NCBI GenBank assembly: GCA_013368315.1 | Contig: JAACJM010000017.1 | Location: 186,001-250,000, forward strand | Reading direction: 5' to 3' | DNA: 64,000 nucleotides | DNA from: Tetrapyrgos nigripes | Taxonomy: Eukaryota > Basidiomycota > Agaricomycetes > Agaricales > Campanellaceae | In this document: one piece after another, positions 23,324 through 36,248 of the stretch | Position numbering within the stretch: the first letter of the stretch is position 1 | Layout: every line of letters starts with the position of its first letter | Program-made: the position numbers and the translations under genes | Notes under the pieces: generated by a model | The model's input: the letters and a program-made list of their open reading frames with translations, nothing else | The model's database searches: none | What the model was told of the DNA's origin: nothing

Positions 23324-26227
23324 CCAGTAGGGGGAGAGAGAAAGCGGGAGTAAAAAGGTCCTCGATGCGGCCTCAAAGCATCCAGGACCTAGTTGGAGGA
23401 AAGGAAAGAAGAAGGGAAATGAACGCCAGGGTTGGGTTTAACACCAGAATATACATGTGTGCAACGCGTCGGAAATTGCAACCAGGGGAAAATAATATCG
23501 AACTCCCAAGCCGGTAGAACGATCTAAGAGATCGGTAACGGCAACAATTCAATTAAGTGGATTCAGAACACATTTTGAACAACTTGCCCTCGGGCTTCGT
23601 CCTAAAATTATGCTGCCACAGGTGCCTATTAGCATTGCCAGATGTAGCCTTCTAGTGCTACCAGCAGGCATCAACAGCGCAGAATGAGCCATATCCTGGA
23701 GACAACCAAGGAGGGAGATCTAGACAACCGTTGCACTAATGTTAGGGTTGTAACAAGCAACCGTGTCCCAGGAACCTGTGACATAATATTTTGTGACTCC
23801 GTGCGACATTATCTCCGGATTGAGACGTCTCTCCGATTTCTGAAAATATTTCGGACCCCGGGGTACTGTAACTCACAATAAATATGCGAGAGACCGCCCC
23901 GAGCTCGACGAAATTCCATATATGTCTATTGCACTGGAAATTCAATTTACAAGTCGGCGGAACAACCGTGTATAATTATACCGCAACCCTTAGGCTTCTA
24001 CGTGCCCAGCTGGCCTAGTACCTGGACGGAAGGACAGTATGCGAGCGTAAAGAACACCAAAGCAGAGAAGGTTTTGGCCCATGCTGCAAGTGTGTCATAT
24101 ACAGTAGGACTATGACACGAGTCTAGACCGCCTCAAATTCTCCATGGAAGTCCCAAACATCGACCCTGGCTGTGAGCCCGCATCGCAACTGCACTGGAGG
24201 CTTGAGACACAGGTCGGAGAACCCATGGACTGTCCAGAACCTAGAGATGTGGCAGGCAAGACAGTATTCTGGGAAAAGGTCGTCAACGTAGGGGTTGTTC
24301 TAGGACAAAGAGAATGCGGGAAGTACAACTGTTGGGGAGGGTCACAGGGAGCCACTCACAATTTATCATCATATCGGCGTGTTGGGTGGAACAGCTATCA
24401 TGTACAGATTCAGTAAAGGCCGTTCATGAGGCTTATGTCGAGGCACCTTATCCATCATTAAACCTAAAATCGTTTCAAAACCTTGTCGAAGCCTCTAATG
24501 AGCCTCCCTTAATAACAAAGAATATATAGATTAGAGCAAAAAGATTTCGTACCCCGTCCTTGGTGGAACTGTAAAAGATTGTTCATGTGGCCAAACCTGT
24601 GTGTCAACGTTTTCAGTTGGCTTCGGAGCTGACTGCAAAATGGGCTCGGGGACTGTAATCGGAATCAGCGTGGTCGATTTAAAGACAATAAGGCCAATAG
24701 AGCGCTGGATAAAGAAGGACCTCAATTTCAAACATGACTGAAGATTCGGGAAGAGTTTGGGAATACACTGTTAGAAGGGCACTTATATTTGGTTTGTGGT
24801 GGCACGGTTCGAGTGCGGCTGCACTCGAAGAATGTTCTTTGCCTAATCGATGCAGCAACGGTACCGACAAGTGTCCAGTGGATATGTCAGCAAACGGTGC
24901 TGGTAGAGGAGGATCAACACATGATAGAGTAGGAAGCTTTCATTTGTCGTAAATAGTTGACGCTGGACGCGATTGACAGGTTAAAAGGCCGTTGCATATA
25001 GATAGATACCATACAAGAGCATGCATCTCACCTATCTACACCATTTCCAGCTGAAAATCCTTCAGATGAAAGAATCAGCGACTACATAGTAACTTACATA
25101 TCAAACTACGGAAAGTATCTTTCCGCCAATAAACATCTTATAATGAACAGAGATCCGAAATCTGCCATCGGGAAGGAGAAGGCGGCGAGGAACATAATGA
25201 ACATAAATGAAAAGCGCAGAGAAATGTTGCCACAAGTATTCCGTTGACCATAGGACTGAGCATTTAGCTCAAACAGCCACTATCGAAACAGATCTGCTTC
25301 ATCGATTCAGAACAAAAAAGAGCTCGATATAGATACAGACTCGTGAGCGCTGTAAGAACGGAAGGATGACACTCGCAAAAAAATCCACTGACCTCCAAAA
25401 ACACTCCAGAATAACATAACCGTTCAACAGCTTGATTCGTCACTCAAGCAGTGAGCTTGGACTCGTTTGGAAATTAGACTGTCAGGAAAAGAAGCACAAT
25501 CTGACCATTCTAAGATCCTTGACAACCAACATACGCTAGCGCTGCTAAAATTGTTATGTAGGACACCATGGTAAGCAACGCTCCGGAGTTTTGGTAGACG
25601 TCTTCGGCAAGTTCTACTTTGTGTATGTGGGCTGTCTGCCCGTTACTACAACTGCAGTGAAGCGAACATGAAATCAGAACAAATAATATTTCTTGGAATT
25701 GTGCACCTTCGCAACCGCAACCCTCGGAAGGGATACCGATCACAATTAAAAAAACGCAGCAGCAGATTTCTAGCCCCGTACTTCTGGATCGTGGTTGGAT
25801 TTTCATTTTCTTCCATTGAAACGATGGCCGGATATTAGAAAGAAAATGAAAGGAAAATGAAGCCGGTTTCACTCGTCCCAGCGCGACAATGAGAGTGGTT
25901 TCGAACAGAGAGCCTTGACAACCAAATACTTGCCGTAATGTTTCGCATCTCACACGTGATCGTGACGAGTCTGAAGGTGGCCCTTTCGGTTAATTTGCTC
26001 TTGATTCTTGATCCTTTCAGTTTAAGGTTCAAGGCCCTCTCAAGGTTTAGTCTTTCCGAGGCATGCTGAACAGCGCGGTAGAAACATATCCTCATTATAT
26101 CCGTTTAATTTCAGGCAAATCCCGAACGCCCAGGCTTAGAAAGTCCAATTACAAACGAAACGGGACCAAGTTAGAATCTACAAATCCAGACTCTAATATT
26201 ACGGTCGACTTTTGAGCAAAAAGATTA
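23324..26227. other. 2.9-kb gene-less interval
   Basis: The interval between the homeodomain gene and the next gene has only short, motif-free frames (for example plus 24144-24416 and minus 25510-25953). The first part, about 23324-23450, is probably the homeodomain promoter. I cannot identify any conserved protein, RNA or element here. Confidence 0.5.
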
Positions 26228-28508
26228 TTAGGATAGATTATTGGACCAAGGGTGATAATTACCCCATGATCTGTGAAATGGATCTCGCGATTCCTCAGCG
26301 GGAAGTGGAGGAATGAATAGATCAGGAGAAGATGAACGGTCATTATTACTACTGCGACCATGACCTTGACCTTGTATGGAGGACGAATTGGGGTGTCGAT
26401 TGGGAGAAGCAGGTCTGGAAGCAGGACGGGAAGGAGGACGAGAAGGGGAAGAATAGATTGGTGTCGAACCGTGGTGCGTTGTCCGAAACCGCGAGCCTCC
26501 AGGACCGAAATTGGATGGATAGTGCACAGCTGACTGAGGTAAAGGCTGAGGTAGGGACTGTTGGCGGCGTATAGACGAGTCATGGGATGCACTCGATCTA
26601 TCCGTGTTCAAGTCCGCGAAAGACGTGTGTGCCTGTTGTAAAGACATGGAGGAGTGCCGTTCAGGAGCTGTAGGTTGTCTCAAAAGACCGTGAGGACTTC
26701 GATGGATCTGTGCCGATTCATCGAGTTGATACGGTGTGGCCGGTCTATCGTGTATGACCAAGCTCGACATATGTTTGGCGGCCACTTCTTCTACTGACAG
26801 AATCTCGGGAGGAGGTTCCCAGATAGTCACATTGCGTCTAGTAGAGGAACCTGGTGTCGCCGTATTTCGATAGAGGCTAGGAACAGGATGTCGACGATTG
26901 ATGTCATCGTCTGTAAAATCCTCTTCGCTATCCTCTTCTGCATCCGATGAGTCATCATTTGAACTTTCATCATCCGGGGAAGAATCGTTCGAAGCCTCGC
27001 GTGCATTCAGCTGATATCGATACACAGAAGTACCTCGACTTTCCGAAGGTTTGGATATGTGGCCGGGTGCTGATCCAATATCCGGAGGTACGAAAAAGTC
27101 ACGCGGGTAAGGTTGAGCGTTGTGCTCATGGCCAGAGCTATGATGGACATGATGGTCCCGATGATCGCAAGTGGCTGCAGAACGAGATGAAAGGTCGAGA
27201 TTATTTGGATTTGGATGCCATCCCGTAACCAGATGAGGAACCGTTCCAATCTGAAAGCGATCGGTAGATACAGGCCTAGGGTCTGGTAATGGTGGGCCAC
27301 TGCCGGGAGGCTGTATCCCTGTCTTCCCATCGGGAAGAAACGCTTGGACCTGATCTATGTTATACTCCAGAGCTCCGTTATTGGTGGTGGCCAACACGGC
27401 CAAGACACCCTCTATCCTCTCTCGTCTTTGTATGAGCCGATGTCGGTCAAAATTTTTGTAGTTCATGTCAGAACATTCAGACTCGAGCCATTGTTTGACG
27501 CTTTCGACAGTCCATGGAGTAGAGCGATTTCTACTTTTCGAGGCTAATAATGGAGGTCTTGTCAGTACAGATATATAGCAAAAAGAAATGTGACAAGCCA
27601 TTGACTATCCCACCATCCCATACACCGCCATCAGATGTTGACTCGAAGTGAGTCAGGCAGTCATTCTATCCAAATGCCAACTTTAACCCACCACTAATAG
27701 AACCCAAAGATTTTCACGAGTCTCCAAAGGAAGAACACTCACATCAAGAATAAGCAAATGTCAGAAGAGTCTTTGAGCGAGTACCGATGAATCTTTAGAG
27801 CGACTGCCCAGGCTGCAGGAATGCTGACTATCGTCAATTTGTTGTTGCTTGATATAAATACGGTATTACGACGAATGTTGTCGGGTTTGATAGAAGCCGT
27901 ATACACAGGATCGGTAGTATGACCCGTCCTCAAGCTGCAAAAAGAATGAGATGAGTTCCTCAAGTATCAGAACATAGAAAAGCCCACTCTTCGTGTACCG
28001 GTAAGCCGGCATCTGCATCGCTGTTCATCCAGTCAACGCCCAAACTAAAGTTATGCCCCATCTGAACGGCTGTCTCATGTATACACCTCTTCAACCTCTC
28101 ACCCGGATTCGGAACTCCCTGCGTCTCGTACTCTGCGACGAAGGAACGGTGTATATAGTCTACATCTCTTGTCGTGAATCGTTGCGTCTCCACCAAGAAC
28201 CCGCTATGCGTCGCCCTCCGGTCCGCGATCTCGTGAAGCCCAGAATGAAGTAGCACGCAAGCTCCTCCATGCGCTATCAAGCGAATAGGCAGTCCACGAA
28301 ACTCGGCCTCGACGAGTTGAGAAAGCTTCTCCAGCACTTGTATGAGCGTTTCTCGGGTAAACGCGTAATAGTTTTGGGGTGGGGGAACGTACGGGCCTGC
28401 CGGTTGTAGACCTTGAGCAGTCTGGACGTTGGGAGCATATTGGTGTCCAAAGTTAGGGTAGCCAAAACCGCTAGGATACTGCTGATACTGCTGTGGGTAC
28501 TGGTACAT
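26228..28508 (-). CDS. Conserved fungal protein, possible nucleotidyltransferase-like fold
   Basis: The function is unknown. The start MYQYPQQYQQYP opens a Tyr/Gln/Pro-rich leader. It is followed by LPIRLIAHGGACVLLHSG and TRDVDYIHRSFVAEYE, then NFSLGVDWMNSDAD. A second block (about 27739-27930) has TTDPVYTASIKPDN and AWAVALKIHRYSLKDSSDI, and a third has WTVESVKQWLESECSDMNY. The order HGGA...RDVDY...DWMN...ALKIHR recalls nucleotidyltransferase-like domains. From memory it matches a widespread fungal family filed as DUF7582, which I could not check. The last 330 residues are disordered, with an acidic stretch (EEDSEEDFTDDD). Splice boundaries between about 27550 and 27965 are uncertain, because the obvious joins do not all keep frame. 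A short missed exon or a sequence change is possible. Confidence 0.65.
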
Positions 28509-30166
28509 GATGAAGGCTTTGAGCTGCTGACGAAGGGCTCAGAAAGAGGGAATATGCTGTGCTCCACCCTGTCAAGGATTGACAAAGCCGTCGGGTTATG
28601 ACTCGTTTCAATGCCTTCGGTACGTGAAACAGCAAACGCCCATGGAAGGACGACGTGCACAGCAGATAGTATACCGATAATCGTCGTATGCGTGAAAGCC
28701 TCGTTTACAACACGTGGCCCTTACGCGTCGCGGCAAGGGCGCTTCAAGGGCGCTTAAGTAGTATTGCGCCTTTCACAGCGGGCTTGACAATCTGTGTCGT
28801 CGTCGCGCGAACCTTGCTGAGTCTACTTCTCCCGACGAGAAGCATTGACTTTCGATTTGCTGACTGAACAAGGTTTCAACAATGGTTTCAATGCAATGAG
28901 TAGTACTTACTTGCAGACTGTTCCAGTTCCCTTCAAGTTATCGAGGTCCTTTATCTGCGACTCGAAGGGTAAGTGGCCATGGCTCTCTTTGCGCCTGCGC
29001 AAAACTACCCCGGGGTCGACAATTTCTGCTGAGAAAGTGCCAAAATTCTTAGCTCGCGTGAGCTCATGTGGTGTGGCTCAAAAAGCCTAAGATCTGCTGA
29101 ATCGGAATGGTGGCGGAAGAGCTACTCGGAGTCACTGGGTTTACTTCAAGTTGAGGGGTACCAAGAAGAGGGTTTCTCATTGCCATCAGATTGCTTAAGT
29201 TTTGATGATCTGGAAGCTATTTGATTTCTCGGATTTGGAGTGAGGTCAATCCTCTGTTCGTACTACCACTACATTGCCACTGTTACTCTTCAACTGCAAT
29301 TTGCTTTCATTCAGATATACCAAAATCGTCAGGCATGTCTTTGAGTCTGTTCAAGCCTTTGAGTCTACGTGAACGGTGTTCCCTAACTCAGAGGCTTCCA
29401 GTGACATCGTGGCTCTCCCGAAAATATCTCCAGTTCAACATCATAACGAGGAAACCTTTGGGTCCTATATCCGGGTCTTCGCTAACGGAACCAGACAGTA
29501 TCCAGACTAGTGCTTATCTGGAATGATTTTCTCGAGGACTTATTGTTATCTATTTCAATGTAAGAGTTCTGAGGTTCTCATGACTGCTCGTCGGAGTCGG
29601 AGTCGATTCTTGCCCGCGGAGTGTTAGCACAGGAAGGAAACTGCCACATGAATGTCGCTTCACTGTATGGCTCACTCACCTCGAGCGTAAGTTTATGCCT
29701 CACCAGCTTTTCCATTCCATGGGTTTTCCACTGACGACCTTACGCGACGTCCGGGCCTAATTTCGCCAAGTACTAGCTTGAGAGATTGAAAGAGAACTCT
29801 CATTGATGTGTGTTAGCCTGAAAGTCATTCAAGGAGCTGTAAAATGACACCGTAGTACATTCAGTCACTAAATTCCGCCGTCATCCTGCATTTAGCGAGA
29901 GAGATGTTTTCCTGAGCGAACCAATAAGGAGCTACTTGTTAAGATTCAAGTTGGGTACGTACTTACCGCTAAGTGGCTTTCACCTGATCTGCTACAAGAA
30001 TCTAGATGAGATCAACCTATTCATTGCCACGGCTTCTGACCAAAGACTTCTGTTGATCTTCTTGAAGTTCTAAGTCCGTATTACTGGACTCGGAGGCCCA
30101 CATGAGTATCATGTGGAACGCTATATTCAGAGACTTCTGACATAACGTGGATACATATCCTTTCTA
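28509..30166. other. Gene-less interval upstream of the long inverted repeat
   Basis: Two plus-strand frames (28845-29090 and 29221-29526) show no recognisable motif and stop frequently between them. The first few hundred bases probably include the promoter of the 26228-28508 gene. I recognise nothing else. Confidence 0.45.
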
Positions 30167-31376
30167 CCGTTGCCCTCAAGGACATGGTCTAATTCCTCTG
30201 CGCCAATGTCGACTTGGCATCGGCACTCAGGTCCCGTTACAGCGTGACATCAAACGACACGTCGATGCGTGGACTAAGTCTATGGACTGGAATTAAGTGA
30301 GTGCGCGGTAGGGAGGCGAGAAGACGGTCGAAACGTTGGGAGAGCAGAGGGAGGGGGGTGTCCTGGGGTGTCCTGTAGGTAGACGGTTCAGTAAGTATTC
30401 GAAATAAATATTAAAATTCTGAGAAACATCCGGGATGGAAACGGACACTGGCTGGGCCAATGGTTTCGATGATTCCGGTGCAGATAGAGAAAGTGGAAGG
30501 ACTGTGGATGGAGGGCAGAACGCGCTCAGGAGCCGGAGACTTCCAAAAACAGATATTCACGTGCTGCGAAATATCCGAGACGCGTCTTGCCAACATCTAA
30601 ATGTCGGTACGCGCGCAACAGCTATGGATCTATCACTAAGGTGTATACCATATGGTCTAGAGTGTCTATCGCTTTTCCGTGTATGATCCGAGTAGATTTC
30701 GAGATTTTACGAGATGGGAAAATCTCTGAGACGCGTATAAAACGCGTCTACCTAAGGTGGGTACGCGCAACAGACCTCCATCATCAACTTTATTCACTCA
30801 CTTCATATGTGTCCAGAGGAGTTTTCACCTAATCAAACACTAGCTACCACTACCACTTCTACCTAAATCTCCATTTCCTTCCAACTCCAGACTACATAGT
30901 ATACACCTTAGTGATAGATCCATAGGCTGTTGCGCGCGGACATTTAGATGTGGGCAAGACGCGTCTCAAATATTTCCCAGCACGTGAATATCCGTTTTTG
31001 GAAGTCTCCGACTTCTGAGCGCGTTCTGCCCTCCATCCACAGTCCTTCCACTTTCTCTATCTGCACCGGAATCATCGAAAATATTGGCCCAGCCAGCGTC
31101 CGTTTCCATCCCGGATGTTTCTCATGGACCAATCAAAATATTGATTTATTTCGAATACTTACTGAATTGTCTACCTACAGGACACCCCCCTCCCTCCGCT
31201 CTCTCAACGTCTCGACCGTCTTCTCACTTCTCCACCGCGTACTCACTTGACTCCAGTCCATAGACCAAGTCTACATCGACGTCTCCTTTGATGTCACGCT
31301 GTAACGGGACCCAGGTACTGGTGTGCCAAGTCGACATTGGCGCAGGAGAATTAGACCATGTCCTTGAGGGCAACGG
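30167..31376. repeat. 1.2-kb long inverted repeat (arms about 490 bp)
   Basis: The left arm (30167 to about 30662) and right arm (about 30886-31376) are reverse complements over almost their whole length, with scattered substitutions and small indels. The outer ends match as ccgttgccctcaagg / ccttgagggcaacgg, after which similarity stops abruptly. The central spacer of about 220 bp holds a further palindrome (agacgcg tataaaa cgcgtct) and a degenerate third copy of an internal module. No open frame is conserved between the arms, and I found no clear target duplication. This could be a foldback transposon or a hairpin-RNA source. Confidence 0.85.
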
Positions 31377-33857
31377 AACTTTCCCACTCGAGCTTTATCC
31401 GATGCTTCGTGTTATTTCGACTTGCCATTGTCGGTACGTATACTCCGCCGGGGGTTGCTACACCCTCGAACTAAGTAGGATGGCTCGGGCACTGCGGGAG
31501 AAAGCAAAAGAAGCGAAGGAAGACTCCCAGTCAATTCAACTCGGGCAGCCTCAGGCAGCCTCTCAACAGCTCCTGAGTAGCCGATGTCTTCGACTCGGAA
31601 TGGTCACGACGCATGTAGCCGATAATACAGTATACTGGTCTTCACTCTTCTTCACTGTTCACTTGTCTCCTGCGGTCTCCTTCACATGATTATCAACTGT
31701 TTTGACCAATTGCAAGTTTCTGACAGTTTCAACGGAGGAAAGGTAAGTATGTACTAGGGTGCGCGGCCGTATCTAGTTACGGTTTTGGACGTCGTCCGAC
31801 ATGCACATCCATATGTCGGCGTCGCACTACGAAGCTACTACTATGCAGTAGAGTATTTGAATGCGTCAAAATCGGAAGCCTTCGAGGGCATGGGTTGAAT
31901 TCAGACGACTTTATTCAAACAAGGTCAAACGTGTTTTAAAATACTTATCAGCCACTGGAATTTGAAGGATAGGCATCTCGCGATCGGTGAAGAACTCTTT
32001 GACGACTTGTTTCGTCCGTGCTAGTAGCCCTGAATTCGTTCAGCGACTTGGGCTTGTGATAACCATTTTGTTGATATCACAGGCATCGATTACTATAGAT
32101 TACTATAGACTCTAGGTGAAGTGAAAAATGCTACATTGAAGAAAAGTATCCCTTTCACGGACCTGAACCTGTTTTGATTGCGAACTGAAAAGGAGAGCAG
32201 GGTAGGTGGAATTTGGAAAATGCTGCACAAAGGAATTTGACGCTTCCGCTCCGTGCGAGTATTGAAAAGCAACTAATCTTCGAAGGAAAGGTGGGTAAGA
32301 CCTCCAGCTGCCCCTCGGAATGAAGTGAACGTAATATCAGTTTTTGATATTTCTTCCCACTCTCGCCGATACCTATCATGAATCATGATGTATGTAGTCT
32401 CTAGAACCAAAAAGGCATGTTCGTTCTCTTGGCTCGGGTCCTCCACCGAACGTCTCCTAACGTTCTTCAACTTTGCACTCCTGTTTTCAGGGGCAGCCGT
32501 GACGCATAACAAACCCCCGCTTGCGTAAAGTGTTGCCAAAACGCAGGGGTCTAGCGCGTAACACTGGGCTAGAAGCCTCGATACGGAAAAGACTTCCTTT
32601 TTTGGTAAATCATCCGGGATAAGCTTTGCTATATACGGTTGCCGAGGAGGGACAGGTAGGTTTTTCGACCAGGCTCAAGATCGAGAGGGCAAGCGCCTAT
32701 TGCTATTCATTCTCACTGAATTTCCGGTCAAATTACCTCTGCGGATGCGCTCGCCCGACGCCGCTGGAGGTTAAGTTTCCCAACAGTATACCGCTACACA
32801 GGTATCCAAAAAATATGTATGTCATTTTTTCAGAGGTCATTAATGTATAACATGCAAGCGTTGTTCTGGACATTACCACACACATGAAAGAGATTGAGAG
32901 ATCTGAGGGATACAATTTGGGGTACAAGTATGTGTAGGTTTATGATCAACTTCTGTTATGTTTTCTCAAGTTTGATCTGACCTTAACATGTGGACAATAC
33001 CTTCCTGGCCCTTAGCGAGCACTGGTCGGAAAGATTGCGAGGACCCGCAAAGCTAATTCGGCAGGAAATTCATTCAGAAATGAATCAATGGGCGCCTATG
33101 CTTCCGAGGGTTGGCCGTCGATCGAAATCCTACATGAGCTTTCGCGGCAACCGCAGTGTACTGAGGAATGGATGCATTAACTACTTTACTATTTTACGGA
33201 CTGTGAATGACCGAAAACTTGACCTATACAAGCCTGTACAGCAGTTAAGGTCAGAGGAAACCATCTCACTAGGCAGAGGGGGAAAGCCTAACCTTAATTG
33301 ACGTCTGAATAGGCCTAGTGCCTCGATGCTTGAGCCTTGTTCGGGCTCAAAACCTACCTGTCCCTGCTCGGCAACCGTACTATAGGAGACAAAATGTGGC
33401 GCCGGGTTGCTGTCTAGGGTTGAGCGTAACGCTCCAGGGCCCCAACAGGGCCCTACATAGACTTTTTTCGACACAGCTCGTGGCCTGTTCTGGCAGGCAA
33501 ATGTGGCAGCCACAAGCATCATGAATAACATAAGGAGGAGCCTAGAGTGACCTCATTACTCCTCCCACTCTGATATTGCCGCAGCCGCTAAGCCACCTCT
33601 GACTGACGTCGATGTCTGCAGGTTGAGTTCATACTGATGTTAATTCGAGGAGTTGACTCCAATACGGAGACTCTTCCTTCACTGTCGGCCGGGATCTTCT
33701 ACAGCACTGCGAGAGCTTCATCTACTTTCGTAGGAAAGCAGCCACTTACGGTAGCAATAACGTATATCAAGGTACGCCGCACGCGTACGCAAATCACACG
33801 GTAACCAACCATCTTGAATGGTTTCGTTGATTTACCCTCGTTCCTCATATCACAGTG
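31377..33857. other. Gene-less interval with a second inverted repeat
   Basis: No supported gene. Frames such as minus 32273-32539 and plus 32990-33301 lack motifs. The only structure seen is the separated inverted repeat listed at 32634-33379. Confidence 0.5.
32634..33379. repeat. Separated inverted repeat, arms about 70 bp
   Basis: The left arm, 32634-32701, starts tacggttgccgaggaggg. It is matched in reverse complement by 33308-33379, which ends ccctgctcggcaaccgta. A block around ggctcaag...gcctatt is also shared, and weaker similarity continues outward. The 600-bp interior has no recognisable coding content. It is probably the remnant of an inverted-repeat element. Confidence 0.6.
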
Positions 33858-35837
33858 ATGTCTGTTGAAGGTGCCCGTCGAGCCAGACAACCTCCTCAAC
33901 CTCCAGCCCCAGTGCAGACTCACGACCATCCCATGGCAAGCGTCGTGAGATTCTCGAGTCCTCCAGCAGAGGATCAACTTCGTGCTCAAGCGGGAAGTCC
34001 TGGTCATCACGTAGTCGATGTCGACATCAATGGCACCGAACCGAGCGCTTCAGAACTCAGTCTAAGTTACGGTGCCGACCCAAGAGCAAAACTTCCTTTT
34101 AGGAAACGCGTACGCAGATCCATTCGTAGGGTTTTCGAGGAAATATGGGCGGACGCGTTGTTCTTTCGTCTTCCGGCTATGTATAAGGAACGTGTCTCGC
34201 AGGCTGCTATGGGATGTGGGTGTTTGGATAAAGGGAAGTCGAGGGTGCGCAATTGGACGCGTACCAGACGAGGAGCGAAGTCGTCGCGACTGTCAGGGTA
34301 TCGACCAGGAGGACTCGAGGAGACAGGAGAAACGGAGACGGAGAATGAGACGGATACAGAGATAGACCACGTCTATGGAGGAAAGCAGGTGTTTCGAGCG
34401 TCACGAACCTCGCAATTGAGTCATGGAGCAAGTCGAGAATCGGTCAACACGTTTGGGGATTGGGATTGTAGAGCTGGAAGCTACTGGGATGGCTTGGTTG
34501 GAGATCTCTTGCAAGAGTGGAAGACGACGGGTATTGGGGCTGGTTTGGTGATTGTGTGAGTGTGTCTTTCTTACACGTCTTTTAGAATTGGTAACTTACA
34601 AGCATTTTTGAATAGGGCGTCGTTGTTACTTCTTCAGCTTACACCTACGGATATCATCACAAGGACTGGATGCGTTTTCTCCTTCATTTGTGCCGCAACA
34701 TCTCTCCTGAGCGCGATAGCTTGCATGGTCCGATTCAGTGGAATGCGTATGGAAGGGAAAGCAACTATATTGGCGCAGGTGAGTACTCATTGAATGGGTT
34801 ACTGAACTATACAAATCTCTCTCTCTCTCTCTGATACATGCCATCCTCTTTTACAGAAGTCCCTTGAAAAGGACTATGTCATCTGGTGGAACATTTGGAT
34901 AGCAATCTCGGTACCTCTAACGTGGTCCATCTGGTCCTTGGTCCTACTCCTTACTTCTGCTATGACTTTCACATGGCGTTCCACAGCCGGTTCCTCCCTC
35001 AGTTCCATAGGAGCTTCTGTAACGGATACAGTTCTTCCGTTCCGAGTGGTCCTTGGAATACGCGTCGGCGTATCAGCTTTGCTTGGGTTAGGAGTGTTGT
35101 CGGTGATGATGATGCTCGTGACGCTGGACAGGTTGAAGGGACGAGAAGTTATGTCGGAACGGCCAGTCAGCGTTCCCGCTCTTGGCGGAAGGGTTGGTCG
35201 CGGACATGCTCGAGGACGGCCCGATAGTCAGTCTTCAGACGATGATCAACAATTCGTCTCGAGGGTTAGCAGAGATATAACTACTATAACACCGCAGGCT
35301 CAGCCAGAACAGCCTCGGAACCAGACAGGAGATTCAGAGCCACGAGTAGTATTTCCTACTCTGACACCTGGGTCCGCAGCCCACATCCAGAATGCACCAG
35401 AAGCGTCGGCATCGAGTCCAGAACCTCAGGGTTCTTCGCCGCAAGGACCGCTCAGCCCATACCTATCCTCCAGCAGCGACGTGCCAGCTCATCCAAGCCG
35501 ATCAGATCCTTCTCTTCCAGCTCGTATTGGGCAGGTGCAAGGAAAAGGCAAAAGGACCGTTTCAACTTCTCAGCTTGTCGGGGTACCAGTGACGTCTAGT
35601 AGCAACGCAAGTTCCGGATCAAAGGGAAACGTTTCGAAATCGGCAGTCAGCGGAAAGTCAACGGGAAGTGGTTCTGGGGCAGGGAAGCGTAGCGGACAGT
35701 CCGGACAGACTGCACAGCGCCAGAGCCATAGTCGTAAATCCAGTGCAGCAAGCGTTGCTAGGCCCAAGAGACAGTCAAGAACCACCAGCACGCAAAGTCG
35801 GACTGCTCAAGGGACAAGTCATTCGGGAAGGAGATGA
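33858..35837 (+). CDS. Four-helix integral membrane protein, unknown function
   Basis: Three exons (33858-34555, 34616-34778, 34857-35837) give 613 aa. I chose the ATG at 33858 because the upstream in-frame codon is GTG. The N-terminal 220 residues are polar with basic stretches. Four hydrophobic segments follow: around IGAGLVIVASLLLLQL, CVFSFICAATSLLSAIACMV, WNIWIAISVPLTWSIWSLVL and VGVSALLGLGVLSVMMMLVT. The C-terminal 250 residues are a Ser/Gln/Arg-rich disordered tail. The intron joins preserve the membrane segments (VIV-ASLLLLQ and AQ-KSLEKDYV). I do not recognise the family beyond noting that similar architectures are common in agaric genomes, and no transporter or receptor motif is visible. 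Confidence 0.8.
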
Positions 35838-36248
35838 AGTCAGAGTCGGATCCTGGACAGATACACGAACTATTTTAGTAAATGGACACTTTTCCTTAGT
35901 GCTTACAGTAGGATTTTGTATTCTTCCGATTTGTAGGATATGTTTTCGGAATCGTTGTAATGCGTCGATACCCTGTGCATGGCATCATGTGACCGCGTTT
36001 AGAAGAGACGCGAATCCTTCAGACGTCTGTGAAGGTTTCCAAGCAACTTTGAAGACATCAGACCAGCAAGACCAAGGTATTTCACTGTTCAGGGAAGGAG
36101 GGAGGAAAATTTGTTGTTGTTATTTTTCGGGGACACCCGCTCCCGCCAAATCTGAAATTCCTCGCAAAATTCTTCGAATTCGAAACAGCCATCCAAACAA
36201 TTTAAATGATCGCCTAGACCCTTCCGTCCCTTTTGACCCGCTACTACC

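Noticed and set aside
25510..25953. 147-codon minus frame with Cys-rich stretch, considered as a small secreted protein
   Set aside because: No signal peptide at its start, irregular cysteines and no splice support.
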